From Lepidostoma basale (taxonomy: Eukaryota > Arthropoda > Insecta > Trichoptera > Lepidostomatidae): DNA of 64,000 nucleotides. Shown in pieces: positions 12,706 through 25,317 of this stretch. Location: positions 186,001-250,000 of the forward strand of contig JAHDVF020000842.1 in assembly GCA_022606425.2 (NCBI GenBank), given 5' to 3'. The first letter of the stretch is position 1, and the number at the start of each line of letters is the position of its first letter. Below the pieces are notes generated by a model. That model saw only the letters and a program-made list of their open reading frames with translations. It was not told the origin of the DNA and did not search any database. A program made the translations under genes and the position numbers.

Positions 12706-12919
12706 TCAACGACGAACATCTTATAGCTAGTGTCAGATGCAGCTCCCATGACTGAATAACATTGTCAAAGGGCCCTTGAGGTGAGTTACCTACCCACAGA
12801 GACATCGCTATTAGCATAATTATTATTAACATCGCTATACTCTATTGTGCCATACTGACATCTTCCTTCGACATGTTTATACCGTACCTACTGTCCTTAC
12901 GATTTTTTTAATGAATAAC

Positions 12920-13290
12920 ACACTTTTGTCCCCACTTTTGAGTTTATTTTCTCGACATGTATCGAAGGTTTTCAGATTGAGATGACGAAGGTGTAAAACC
13001 TATACATGTCGAGAAAATAAACTCGAACTTACGTTTATTTGACTTTTATAAGTAACACGAACGAAAATCTTGGTTTTCAAGAACGTGTATTATATTTTAT
13101 AGGAATGGCATATTTCGCCTTGCTAAGGCGTTATCAAATTAAAATTTGATAATGTCTCAGCAAGGCGAAATATCATCCCGGTGACAAAATTGTAAAACCT
13201 TCAAAACACGTGGAGTAAAATAAACTCAAAAGTGAGAAGGGGTGTTTCATGTACTTGTCGAATCTAAATGTTAACGCCTCAAGTTTATTC
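12920..13290. repeat. Fold-back element (TCTCGACATGT family) with nested MITE-1
   Basis: Arms GAGTTTATTTTCTCGACATG (12942-12961) and CATGTCGAGAAAATAAACTC (13005-13024) are perfect complements. Related sequence (AAAATAAACTCAAAAGTGAG) resumes at about 13217 after the MITE-1 copy at 13045-13200, so MITE-1 seems to have landed inside this element. Confidence 0.65.
13045..13205. repeat. MITE-1 fold-back element
   Basis: The stem ATTTCGCCTTGCTAAGGCG is followed by TTATCAAATT, then AATTTGATAATGTCTCAGCA and AGGCGAAAT. The outer motif AACACGAACGAAAATCT matches other MITE-1 copies. The stem-loop is nearly symmetric. Confidence 0.75.
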
Positions 13291-13307
13291 GACTTTTTTT
13301 TTTAATA

Positions 13308-13695
13308 AATACGTTTTATGGGAATGATATTATTCGCCTTGCTGAGGTATTTATCAAAAGGAACGTGGTGATGACCCAGTGGTGGTCTGGGGGACAGAAC
13401 ACTTAGGTCCTGATCTAAGGGACTTGGGTTCAAGCCTGGACCCAACCAGATTACTTCTTCATAATAATGAGTTCTATTTGCACATATTGTATAATGAATC
13501 CTAATACCAGTGATTTAAATATTTGATGTTAGTCTATAAAAACCCCATTTGATAATGCCTTAGCATGGCGAAACATGCCATGATCACAAAATATAATATA
13601 ATTTCTATAAAACAGTCGTTTTCATTCGTATTACGTATTCAATACGGAGTTTTATATGTGTCATTGTTCAAGAAACAATAGACTTCTTTCTTTGT
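13308..13695. repeat. MITE-1 copy split by a SINE
   Basis: The left half holds GTTTTATGGGAATGATATT and CGCCTTGCTGAGGTATTTAT. The right half resumes at about 13549 with TTTGATAATGCCTTAGCATG, then CAGTCGTTTTCATTCGTATT and the outer arm CATTGTTCAAGAAACAATAG. The interval is occupied by SINE-2. Confidence 0.7.
13371..13548 (+). repeat. tRNA-derived SINE-2, most complete copy
   Basis: The B box GGGTTCAAGCC lies at 13426-13436. The head is GTGATGACCCAGTGGTGGTC and the body ACCAGATTACTTCTTCATAA. The copy at 18285-18460 shares head, B box and body. It sits inside a MITE-1 copy. The parent tRNA cannot be named from the remaining head. Confidence 0.7.
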
Positions 13696-15600
13696 TATGA
13701 TTTACCTTATCTTTCTCCGCTGTACTTATACTATCATCCGACATCTACAATATACCATTAGCGAAACTTTATCATATTCACTTCTTTTTCTGTTCTATTG
13801 AACGATACTGAGGAGTGAGTTCTTTCTTCGTTATGCTTATACCATGCTGACTTTTGTATGCCGAAACTATTCTTATATATTTTTACACTACCCCGAGTTC
13901 TGTTGAGGTTTTATTTTACCACACCGACCACTTTCTTTGTTATATTTGATAACGATTTATTTCGGTTTAAAGGAATAAGTATAATATTCAAACAACCAAA
14001 ATGAACAAGTATTCAGAATTCTATTATGTTTATAGTGAGGCGAGTTCACGTAAAGTTTACATTCCACAATGTTGATTTATCGAATTACATTGCCGTGTCC
14101 AGAGCAAGTGTGGTCAGCAGAGGCATTTTGGGCGCACATTCCTCCCAGAACGTATTTATTTACAATGTCGAGACACAACATGATGTGGTTGCATATTTAC
14201 TTTCGTCAAGGAAACATTTAAAACATCTAATTCACAGAGTCTGTGGGCCGAGAGCGCGAACGGATTACCCAACCTTTCTCTCCTGTTTACTACAAGATGA
14301 AATAAAACTTTCCCTTCGATTGCGAAAGCAAAATACGGAAATGAAAAGTTAAAATAACATCATTTTGAGATAACTTAGATGAATCAATGTCCGAATATAC
14401 ATGTAAATACATTTCGACCTCTTCTCAGCTCTCCTAGATGGATGTAGGGTATCCATAACATAAGTAGGTCGAAATAGAGTTAACGCAGTGGCGAGGAGGG
14501 TGGGGCGAATATCCCCCGAAACCAACCTTATCAGAGGGAATGCCTTTGGACGCCATCTCGAATGCTGGCCAGTAATATTCCAAAGTCAGCAGACGGCGTG
14601 AGGATGATAAACCCACACAATAAATGAACCTTCACAGCTGTGACAGCCAAACACACAACACAATAACACAACTCGTTTTCGTCACTTTTCCATCATAGCG
14701 GAGCACTCCCAAATTTAAGAACACTGAAAAACCGTGGGCCACATTATAATGATTAGTATTTAACACATTTTTAATCTAGGATATACTATGTAAATCCCAA
14801 ATTATCATAACCAGACACAAACACAGCGACTGTCAGAAGCAAGCACGTAAAATGGCGATGGCGATGAATGCACCCCCACTCCGGACAACTTCAGTCGCGA
14901 CTTCGCCGCCGAATGCAATCGTACTAATTTTTAGTTCACTGTTCTGTCGTCAGAGCGCACTGCGGAATATTCAAAGACAACAATATTTTCATATGCCATA
15001 AACAAAAAACCAATTCTATATTGTTGAGATTTGAAATGATTTAAATCATTAGAATTTAAACGACCTCAAATATGGTAAATTGAAATTGGAAAATTCATTT
15101 AACTAATTAACCATCGTTTTCTCGGGTGTGGATAGTCACAGAGAACGCACCACTACACTTTCTATTCTGACATACTTCTTAAAACAATATTTCCATACTA
15201 ATGGACGTATCATGATCTAGTGGTATTTATGAAAAGAAGGCAAAATATTAAACTGTTGAAACTAATTTTCCTTTTAAAGTTTGTATCAATTCATGCTTAG
15301 AAGTTAAGGCTGTTACTCATAAAATACTTTTGCACTTCTATTATAACCCGTCAATATTATCTTGCACGGATTAGTACCCATTTTAATTTATAAACCTGTA
15401 TAAGTCAGTTATTGATTTAAACCATCAAAACTATCGATTTTAAGATATGCAAATGGAGAACAGGAGTATTTAACAGGGAGTCTTGGCAATCGTAATTTCA
15501 GGACCGTAGAACCGGAATATACTCGTATTATGAAGTCGATTGACATTTCATACTCGGATCGAAAGAATATGTGATGTTTCATTAAAGATGCTATTTTTTT
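13696..15600. other. Unannotated sequence
   Basis: No gene recognised. ORF 14026-14352 on the plus strand is open for 108 codons but resembles no known family and has no convincing splice context. 14430-14720 is GC-richer and unclassified. Confidence 0.35.
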
Positions 15601-15603
15601 TCC

Positions 15604-15975
15604 TCGAACAGTCAGGGTTTTCAGAGATACCCGGGTTCTAAGAACCCTATACGACTCCTTAGTCGGAAGTAGGCTCGAGGGAGATATCGTGATATGGAGT
15701 CCTTGCGAGGTTCAGTATCCTCTGATTTGGGAGTGGGTTCAAAACATTTTTTGAGAACCCTCTACCTGATAGGATACGGAGTATATCCTTAGCTGTATCC
15801 AACGGCGTCTCTCTTGGGTATGCTAGTTAAAGGAATTCATTCTTATTCTTACTCTTTAGGTTTTTTTTATGCTTCTCTTATAAATTCTTATAATGTAATA
15901 ATTTGTAAACGATCTGGAATTACATGTCCGTATTGTGATTTTTATTCAAATAAATGAAATGAAATGAAACAAATG
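15604..15975 (+). pseudogene. LINE-C (jockey-like) 3' portion
   Basis: Translation near 15640-15700 gives ALRVLYDSLVRSRLEYGDIV-like residues, the end of the RT thumb in jockey-type elements; later fragments correspond to LYPT and GMLG motifs. The 3' end is an (AAATG)n tail at about 15950-15970. Frameshifts make it dead. It abuts LINE-B. Confidence 0.65.
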
Positions 15976-16565
15976 AAAATATATCCTAGGTTCAGTAGCA
16001 TACAGGATGGGAGAGGAAATAGATAATGTGGTCTGCAATGCGGACGATACTCTAATCATAGTCGAGAAAATTTATGACCTACAAAAAAGCTAGACAAACT
16101 ACATAATGGCTGTAAAATATATAATATGACAAGTTCTACCGAAAAGGCGGAATGGCCTTCTCTAAAACATCAAAAACTGTAAAGAACCAACCCATAGAAT
16201 GGGTCAGTACCTTTAGATATCTAGGCATAGACCTAGTTCGTGGAGCTGATCTGTGTGAAGAAATGCATGCCCAAGCTAATAAGACAGTTGCAATCGCTGG
16301 TACTCTAAAATCCTCAATATGGAAAAATAAAAATAAGGCCATTGAGAGCAAGATGAGAATTTATCAGGCACTCGTAAGACCGTACAGTATTGAAGCAGTT
16401 TTGAGGATTTCCGAGATGAAGATACTGAGGATGATAGCAGGTTATATGCTTAGAGAACACGTTAGGAACATCAGAATAAGATATACATGTGAGGTGAGAA
16501 GATATACGATGGAGTAGACACCAAAGGAGTAACTTGTACGGCCAATTCCAATCAATGGACACCAC
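15976..16565 (+). pseudogene. LINE-B reverse transcriptase remnant
   Basis: The RT catalytic region reads VVCNADDTLIIVE near 16030, with Asn instead of Tyr in the usual YADD. Downstream, 16152-16517 encodes FRYLGIDLVRGADL and later MKILRMIAGYMLREHVRN, matching EMRTLGMIAGKTLRDRVRN in the copy at 50386-51545. Internal stops and frameshifts are present. It is a 5'-truncated non-LTR retrotransposon, possibly RTE-related. Confidence 0.75.
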
Positions 16566-16689
16566 CGTACCCTCCTACATATATTGTACTACATAATCAG
16601 CCCCACGGCACTCGTCATCCTGGAAGATCTCCTAAAGATGGAAGGACAGTTGGGAACACCTCACAGGGAGAGCAACCATGGTGATTAAT

Positions 16690-16938
16690 TGATCATTGAA
16701 AAAGTAATTAATACGAATGAAACCGTCTGTTTTATAGAAGCTTTATTATATTTTATGGGAATGACATGATTAAATGTGCCCATTAGGTACTAAAGCATTA
16801 TCAAATGTGCCAATGTGTGCAATTGACAAACAATTGATAAGGCAAGGCAAGGCCCTATATAATATAATAAATCTTCTAGATAACAAACGTTTTCATTCGT
16901 ATTAATTATTTTATATCATTGTTCAATAAACAACAAAT
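16690..16938. repeat. MITE-1 fold-back element
   Basis: The left end TAATACGAATGAAACCGTCT is followed by GTTTTATAGAAG and TTTTATGGGAATGACATG. The right end AACGTTTTCATTCGTATTAA is followed by the outer arm TCATTGTTCAATAAACAA. The centre is rearranged (GCAAGGCAAGGC). Confidence 0.75.
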
Positions 16939-17008
16939 AAGGAAGAAGAGACTTAAATGGGTAAATTATTGTATAATTTTATAAAAGAAAATGAACACTT
17001 TGTATTTT

Positions 17009-18250
17009 AACCACGGATGGTAATTATATTGAAATCCAACTAGTTTCGCTTGAACTTAAGCGTCATCGGGGCTACATAGTTTGTATATTGTCCTGGCGAA
17101 GTTCGGCTACAAGCGGAGCTAGTTGGCTAACTAACAAACCATCACGGCGTCTGTCCGAAGGGATGGATTGCCACACTTTTCTACCCTGACATATTTCTGT
17201 CGATTCCTCAACATTCATACATCGTGTCATGCACGCGCGTCGATTTCTATAACGATTTTTTTTATCGTGTCACTTTTCCCCCGGCATTTCTCTATTTATA
17301 GTTCTATTTACATCGTTACCATATAGTTTTTTTTACCATTCATTCTTTCCATGTCCAAACCATCTTAATGATCCTTTCATTATTTTGTCCATAACACTGT
17401 CATTCGCACCCCATTCACTTCTTATATTTTCATTCGACACTATCATACACAGATTTTCCACACACTCGTCCAAGAGATGTCATTTCTACTGCATTTATTC
17501 TACTTTTCCCAGTTCCACGCTTCGCTCTCATGCATAGGGTTCGGTACAAGAACACCATTGTGCAGTGCCATTTTAGCTTTTTGGATAGGCTATTGTTTTC
17601 GATAGCTTTAAGTGTCCCATTCATTTGTTGCCTGCCCCAATCCTTCATTCAACATCCCTCTTCACTCGCCCATCTTTTGTAAACGTACTACTCAAAACTC
17701 ATCTTCTTGCTCCATAATTTTCACTATTCACGCTAATGTTGCAGATTGTCACGATTTCTTATTTTCTGAAAATCATTATTTTAGACTTATTCATATTCAT
17801 TTAGCTTGCATACCTAATACATACTAGTCACCAGACATGTAGTTTATGCTCGTTGTCTGCAAGTGGGACAGCGTGATCTGCATACAATAGACAGCTTACA
17901 GACACTCTGCTCATTTTGCAGCCTACATCCAAGCTCTTTCATACACTTGTCCATATATAAATTAAATAACCACGGGGACATTACACAACCCTGTTTGACA
18001 CGTTTATTGATATCAAACCAGGTTGTAAGATCCCCATTTACTCTGACATTAGCAGTGCCTTCCGTGTATAGCGACTTAATTGCCGTGATCAGTTTTGTAC
18101 TTATTCCATATTCAGAGAATATTTCTCACAAACTAACTCTATTTACGTAATCATAATATATGCTTTTTACAAATCGACAAACGCACAGAAAAGTTTGCGG
18201 TTTTTGTTGGCTTTAAATATAATTACCATTCCGTGGTTACAATAGTGTTT
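17009..18250. repeat. Palindromic MITE carrying a LINE-A insertion
   Basis: The outer arm TAACCACGGATGGTAATTAT (17009-17028) recurs inverted as ATAATTACCATTCCGTGGTT at 18219-18238. Inside, CCAACTAGTTTCGCTTG pairs with CGGAGCTAGTTGG. The centre resembles the palindrome at 3565-3722. The right arm is split by LINE-A (17129-18205). Confidence 0.7.
17129..18205 (-). pseudogene. LINE-A, longest copy, RT domain present but broken
   Basis: Minus strand: RT residues VKQGCVMSPWLFNLYMDKC, then LLYADHAVPLADN, then a thumb region shared with 62419-62790, and the 3' tail TAACTAACAAACCATCACGG at the low-coordinate end. The catalytic YADD is YADH and at least one frameshift separates it from the preceding block. 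Flanking GTTGGCT copies (17122-17128 and 18206-18212) are the target-site duplication. It is a 5'-truncated, inactive non-LTR retrotransposon. Confidence 0.85.
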
Positions 18251-18284
18251 CTTTTATATTTACATATACATAAATTAAAAATGT

Positions 18285-18465
18285 CTAACGGTATAGGGGA
18301 CAAAATGCTTGGCTCCTGATCGAGGGGACTGGGGTTCAAATCCGGACACAACCTGATTCCTTCTTCATAATGGTGACCTATTTTCTGCTTACATTGTTTG
18401 TATAATCAATTCTAACACCATTGCTATAAATTCTTGGTGTTAGTGTAAAAAAATAAAGCAAGTGC
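18285..18465 (+). repeat. tRNA-derived SINE-2
   Basis: GGGGTTCAAATCCGG near 18328 is a good pol III B box. The body (ACCTGATTCCTTCTTCATAA and TCTAACACCATTG) matches the copy at 13371-13548, and a TTGGTGTTAGT stretch closes it. Confidence 0.7.
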
Positions 18466-19335
18466 TTCATATTAAAATATATAATTATCTATGACTGACC
18501 ATAGAAACGTGAATCTAAACATACTAAATATTACTAAGACTAAGCTGTCACCCTGACAGCGAACGACTAGAGCCCCGGGCGGCGATCGTAAGTACGTAGT
18601 CGATCAAACAGAATGTAAAATTAATGATTGTTCAATTCCAATTATTACACTTGTTATTGCTCAAAATATTAATAGGCTCGTGAAAGATATCCGGGACTCG
18701 AAAACTTTCTGATCGTTTTAATTAAACCAACTTGCAAATATAGAAAAACGTGTGAAATAGAAAGAATATAATAATAATAATAATAAATTGGATAATTTAT
18801 AGAGCGTCATTTTTATGAATTATTCATTCCTTTAACCCGACAAACCTGCTAGAATGCGAGGAGATTTTATTAAAATGCGTTTTTTTTTTACACAAAATTG
18901 TATTTCTGTCCCTCAATGGTAATAAATTTTTATAACATTAATTTTTATAAAAAATCATATTTTTAATGGTTCACAGATTTTTTTAAAAATATCACAATTA
19001 ATAATTTACGACACAAGTGCAACACCACATTTACATATTTTTTTGCATTTGTTTTGAAGATGTAGAAATGTATTAAAAAAAAACAAAAAGTTGACAAAAA
19101 AAAACAAACAGAATCTTGCTAGTCTTAATATAAAGCAAAATATGTCAATAATTTGTGTTCATGAACTATAGTGTTGTAAAATTAGAGAAAATGTGCATGT
19201 TAGATTAAAAAAATGTGTTCCAACATTTCATTTCTTATACTTAGCTCATTTATTGTTAGACCAGAATCCATGCTTTCAAAGTTTACAAAATATGTAATAA
19301 ATAATAATATTTTGAATAATGAATTGAGTGAAAAT
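18466..19335. other. Unannotated AT-rich sequence
   Basis: No gene seen. A short (AAT)n microsatellite lies at 18768-18786. Confidence 0.45.
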
Positions 19336-19339
19336 TCTT

Positions 19340-19462
19340 TGTTATATTATATACGTTTAGTTTTATTCCACTTGTTCAGCTCGCCGACAAGAAGATGGCA
19401 GCGAACTGTTAAAATGGGTTGAACTAAAAGAACAAGTGAAATAAAACTAAATATACTAAATG
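19340..19462. repeat. Small fold-back MITE
   Basis: GTTTAGTTTTATTCCACTTG and TTC pair with GAACAAGTGAAATAAAACTA. The middle is a short unique loop. A diverged relative (TTATTCCATTTG ... GAACAAGTGGAAAAA) lies at 28598-28665. Confidence 0.7.
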
Positions 19463-22400
19463 TTATCAAGAAATTTATATATATTTTTTATTAACATATG
19501 TTGAATGCAGTATGTATAAATGAAAGGATTCATTAATGAAACTAGAATAAACTAGATTCTACAGTACAGGAAGAATGTAAATTTAAAAAATACATATATT
19601 TCTTAAAAATATAAATATTAATTTGCAGAAGGCGTAGAAATAAAATAAATTTGAGTTCCAGAATTACCTTCATTCAGCTTTTTTATTTACTCACAATGTT
19701 CAAATGTAAGTAATATGTATAATAAAAGCAGAAAAAACCAAATGGAACACTGGAATTAACAATCATTCCCAAGTGGCACTAGTGTGCTAGTATAGTAATC
19801 TAAAGGTATAATTAACAAAATTATAAAAGGAGAATTTCTAGAATAAGGTATCGGCTGTAAATACCAGTAATACACGGTGTACCTACTCCTTAAAGACATT
19901 TTCCTACATCTCGTAGACTAAACTAGACACCTGAAACGTATCAGGTACACTTAATATGTAAACAATTGTATTGTTAAGAGAATTATGTAATAATTAACTG
20001 CATCAACAAAATGCTACCAATTGTATTGGACAATGTCACTGACAAAGGGTTCCCACCATTTAGGGGTAGTTCAATTAAAAATATATAAAATAGTACGTAT
20101 AAAAATATCAGAATGTTTTATATTAATTTCAATGTTATATAAATGTCCAGTTATTATTGACATAATGTTTGCAATATTATTTTTATAAATACTGTTAGTA
20201 ATACATTTCATATCCTTTATCGAGACAATTTCTACTTTGCCAACCTGTGGAACTGAATAAAATACATTTCAACTATTAAAAACCTTTACTTACCTTTCAA
20301 CATTTAGAACATTAAAAATAATGTTTTATACCCGATACACAGAGAACTTCTAGCAGTTACTTAAAAAAATATTTAATAATAGAAGCAGGCTTAGATATTT
20401 GTTTAGTATAAAGGCAAAACATAGCATTCTATTAATTTGGTAGGCCACACAAGTACCACGGCACAACCCCTGTCAGCAGATGAAACCAAGTTATGGAAAA
20501 TTTTTAGACAAACCACGGCACAATGACATTTGAATCTTTACAAAGCTCCCTCCTCTCTAGGCTGTAGGAGTTTCTGTTTGTGCGAGGTTAGTTTAAGTAA
20601 GTAAAAATTTCCCATATCTTTTGATCTCAGTATTGAAAGGCCCAGCATGTTTAGCTTATCATAATAAAAGTGTATGTATTTTTTAGGAATAGAAAAACCC
20701 ATTGTCGATGTAAATTATAAAAAAATAAACTTTTAAAATCGCAATACTTACACTTTTAACTGTAAATTCCTAATACTAATTAATCCTTATTAAATACTTG
20801 TCTATTTTTGGGACACTACAATGAAAATTAGGTGTGAATGATAGCCGAGGTCAAATAATAGATTACACGGTATATTGCAACCAAAAATATATAATTTGGA
20901 ATAAATAAAATATTTACAAAATAATTTTGATATAAAATAGATTAATAACCACTTTTTTATATATTTTTTCATATAATGATATTCATAATTTTTAGGTGGT
21001 AAAAGTACGTAATCAATATTTCCAATATGTTCAAATTAAAATAGAGATGCTGGATAAACAGAATAGTAATAATACATGAAACAATGTCAAATTAAGGGAA
21101 TATTACAAAAATATTTCCAAGAAATGTAAGTAGCTAATTAATTACAATATTTTTATTTCAAAATCTAGCCCTTAGAGTATTAGAAATTCAGTTTACCAGT
21201 TTTCAAAATAGAAATATTATTTTCCTATTTTCAACAAGTGTTTAATGAGTAAACAAAATGAAGAGGCATAGAAAACGAGGAACAAAGGAAAGAAACAGGG
21301 AATATAGAAGGCAAGAAAAGCGAGATAGGACCGTGTGTACAGATGTAAAGCGTATGGAGGTTAAGGATACTAGTAATATAAATACACAAATGAGTATCCA
21401 AAAAGAATCATGACAAAGAGATGAATCTAAATGATGGGTTTAAGGATAAATGAAAGAAAAGGCAGCGCAAGTCAAGTGGAAAATTGAAAACATATTTTGA
21501 AAAGTGGTAGTTTCAGCTACTGAATTACTCCAATTTGGCTACTAAAAATAGTTTGAAATATACACTGCAAGTATTGTACAACAAATATATTACAGGCTCA
21601 AGATTTCATTGAATGAACAACAATACATGATCTCGCGCTCGCTCTGGAGACAGCAAGCAATACAAGGAACATTTCACACTTAAGATTCATTCATGTGTAG
21701 TCACAAGGTAATCAGGTAATTTTAACCCATTGAGACTATATCAGCTGAAATTAACATTAATCAATGTATGTACTTTAAACTACCGTTAATACGTGTTTTT
21801 GCCAATTCATTGGATTTGCAATAAAAAAATATGTGATGACAAGGCGTCATTTGAAAGGGATAAATAAATTAATTTGTCATTGATCCCATTCCAATAATCA
21901 CCCGGGCTATCCTACCATTCTCTTCATCTATTGAACATGCAGACATTCTAGTACAGCAATCCATACATCACTTCATTCACCCACTTTCAACTTTATTGCA
22001 ATTCCAGTAATCACTCGGCTACCCAAACAACACATTACCCTGCAAACGTTTTTACTAACATGTAATCTGCAATCTGCACGACAGCACATTTTATTACGGA
22101 GGAAGTCTGTACAGAATTTAATTCTAAGACTGAAACTGGATGACAGCTACGCATCCGCTGTCATCATCAACAAACAAGTTTGTTATCATTATATAAAGAT
22201 TGCTGAATGCGAGATGTTGGAAAGACTAAAAAGGTAAAATTAAATTAGACACAAAAAAAAATTATCGACATCAGTCGAAGTTAACTAACTCCCACCAAGA
22301 AATGAGCATAGAATATTAGTATTGTGCCACTCGCTGAGCATTGACAGCTCAGGTTGCAGAAACCTACTTGCAAGAGGTGTTTACACAGTGAAGGCCACGA

Positions 22401-23357
22401 GTGGAAACATTGCTTTCGTTCTTTGCCAGTGGGAGCAGCTTAATAATACCAATTGGTATAACACTTAAATATGGAAACACATTGACAGAATGCCGATGAT
22501 GGAATATCTTCATTTAGCAGACGGTGGTAAAATAAAAATTATTTTATATATACATTAAAATAACATTTAAAAATCTTACCATTATCTTACAATGATCCAT
22601 ATCTTTTCCCTCAGGAAAAATACATAAAAAAGTCTTATGTCTAATGATGCAGCTGCTGATGTCTCCTTCAGATGATTTTCAGGTCCGCCGGCGTGCCCAT
22701 TTCCTCGTTCCTTATATTACTCATTACGTTATTACTAAATCTCAAGTCACACACAATCATCTCGCAACAGTGCACAAAATTCACAAATTCATTACAGTGG
22801 ACGTTGAAATGACTTTTCAATATTTTTTTTATGAAACTGATATTTTTTCTTTTCACACCATCACATTGACGGTAATTTTTCGATTATTTGTGTATGTTTA
22901 TATGTAAAAAATATTCTCTGATAAAAAATACTAATAAATATATTTAGCGAGCATGCAAATCAAATTTAGATTACAACAGACGTTAGCTACATAATGTATG
23001 TGGTAGTTTCAATGAAATAGTATACTTCATTTCACTCATCCCAACAGAATATGAAGTTATGGAGAGGACTACCACTACCCATCAATTCCAGTCAATACCT
23101 TTGATCTTTGCAACAACAATAGCAATCTTCTGGTGAAAAATTAAGAATTAATCTAGCAAATTTAAAAAAAAAAATGAAATTAAAACTCAGAGATTGCACA
23201 ACACAGAACAAGTTTTACAATTTCAGGTTGCATGACCCAACAGTTTACTATTGTTTTGTTGTTAACAGAATTATTCCAAATTTCAGTTCCTATTTATATC
23301 AGTTCAAACAGTTGTGTAAAAAAATGGATGAGAAGCAAATGAACCAGGCAGTCCAAG
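19463..23357. other. AT-rich, repeat-poor unannotated sequence
   Basis: About 3.9 kb with no exon, RNA gene or clear transposon on either strand. It lies downstream of the CPSF6 stop but is too far away (8 kb or more) to assign to its 3' UTR from sequence alone. Confidence 0.4.
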
Positions 23358-23604
23358 TTAACCCTTTCCAGACTCTGATTATTCCAAGTTGTATTCCGTC
23401 AGGTTCCTTGGCAATTTTCTCTGACAAAGTGTCTATTTGTAATGAGTACATTTTAAAGTAAAATAAGATTTTTTTGAAAGCGTGCAATTTTTTCAAAACA
23501 AATAATATCATTTTTAAATGTCAAGCAACACTCGACATAGGTTTTGCAGAAAATATATTTTTTTTCATTTGAGTGCGACTTGACAGAAGATAGGAAAGGG
23601 TTAA
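23358..23604. mobile_element. TTAA-bounded piggyBac-like MITE
   Basis: It begins TTAACCCTTTCCAGACTC at 23358 and ends GATAGGAAAGGGTTAA at 23604. The first 12 bases are a perfect terminal inverted repeat (TTAACCCTTTCC), including the TTAA target site typical of piggyBac-type transposons. Length is 247 bp with no transposase, so it is non-autonomous. Confidence 0.75.
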
Positions 23605-24532
23605 TGTCTTGTTGGCATACAATGGTCATATATGAAATCACAAATATTGGGTCATTTTAAATACTGATAAGTATTATTATTTAAAAGAAAAACTTAGACT
23701 TTGATTGACTAGCTGGGCAATCACTCCGCGAGCGTGCCATACGCAATGTTAATCGAGTTATAATTCTAAACTAACAATACTATTATTATAACATCTAACT
23801 TTTGGATACTTTATCACAGTTTCCACGTATTTGATACCAAAAACTTTAGTTGTAGAGTTCATAATGCTGTGGCTATTAATTTTTTGTTAAGGAAAGCACA
23901 ATCTCATTGCATTTTCCAAACTGGGTACCTGTTGACAACATGCAACAGTGCAGCCAACCTTAGGAGACATAATAACCAAAGGCTATTTGAATATTTGAAC
24001 CCCTAGCACAGCAAGTCATACCGACTAGTTAGAGGAGTACACAGTTCATTTTTAATTATAAACAAATAAAATGAGAAAAATAAAATAATAATACAGATAT
24101 ATATATGTATATGTACATACTAAAATGACTATTAGGTAGATACAATGTACAATGGAACTTCTATGGGATGACGGAGTTGTGCCTCGTGTAACATCTCTCC
24201 TAATCAACAATTGAGAAATCATTACAGTATCCAACACGGGCATACAATACAAATAGCTAACACAAGTCAAATAAAATATCTCAGCACAAATCCTGAGAGC
24301 TAAAATGACATTTATGACAATTTTCAGTTAATATAACAAAGACAAAATTTATTTTGGAAATATCTAGGAATGTTTTTCTACAATATTAAACACAAAACAT
24401 AAGTAGTAACGAGCCCTTCACTTTATATCTATGCATTTGAAAAACATTGATTGAGTATTAAATAAATAAAATAGAATAAAAGTTTCATTGTACAGAGAAA
24501 ATTGTTTGTTAAGACAAAATATAAAATAAATA
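23605..24532. other. Unannotated AT-rich sequence
   Basis: No gene or repeat recognised. Confidence 0.4.
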
Positions 24533-25317
24533 TTAACCCTTAACATACCGTGTTCAAAACAAAACGCTCGCTCCCATGTGGTCAATTCAGTTTACCGCTA
24601 ACTTTTTCTAAATATCAAGCATATGACTCGATGAATCAAAATTTAATTTATGTCATCTTGTAGGGAATTTCATTAGGAATAGATCGATATCTATAACATA
24701 CATGGATTATTTGAAAAACATATCATTATTAATTTTTTTCTGGAACCATGCGATTTCTGATATAGAATGCGAGACAGCATATGAACAACTGACACCAAGT
24801 ATGAACTTGTCTCGCCCCGCCGCGCCGTGGCGCTATAATTTTACGTATGATAAAGGCACCTAGGCAAAATGTATAGTACGTTCAAGACAACGAGTACGTA
24901 TTAATATTTGTCCCTTTTGGTAAAGTGTTAATATTTTCACAGTTCTGATATTATTAAGTTGCGTGCTGCGTTTCCGTCCACAGTCGGTATTATTACGTAC
25001 CTATGAGAAAAGGCCAAACATATAATTTATAATACGTTCAAAACAGCGAGTAAGTATTTGTCACTTTTGATAAAGTTGTAAATATTAGCAAAACAAATTC
25101 TACCTTAACACGAATGAAGGTGAGGGCAGTCTTAAAAAATTTTTTTTTTTGGGATGAAGGAAGTAATTTTTTGCTTTTTTTTTATTACGAAATATTGAGA
25201 ACACTTCAATGGAGGATTACAATTTTTTTTATAATATTAGGGTCCATAGGTTTTAAGAAAATCAACTTTAAATTGGCAGTGGAAACTCAATTGACCACAT
25301 GGCAACGCGACGGTTAA
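24533..25317. mobile_element. TTAA-bounded non-autonomous element with internal duplication
   Basis: The left end TTAACCCTTAACATACCGTG is followed by CCATGTGGTCAATTCAGTTT. The right end, read inverted, is TTAACCGTCGCGTTG followed by CCATGTGGTCAATTGAGTTT. The shared subterminal block (positions 24573-24592 and 25282-25301) and TTAA at both ends point to a piggyBac-like MITE. Inside, a segment with TACGTTCAAGACAACGAG (about 24850-24945) is repeated in diverged form at about 25010-25095. No transposase is encoded. Confidence 0.65.

Noticed and set aside
14026..14352. 108-codon plus-strand ORF as a gene
   Set aside because: No recognisable domain, no convincing splice or start context, and AT-rich flanks without exon partners.
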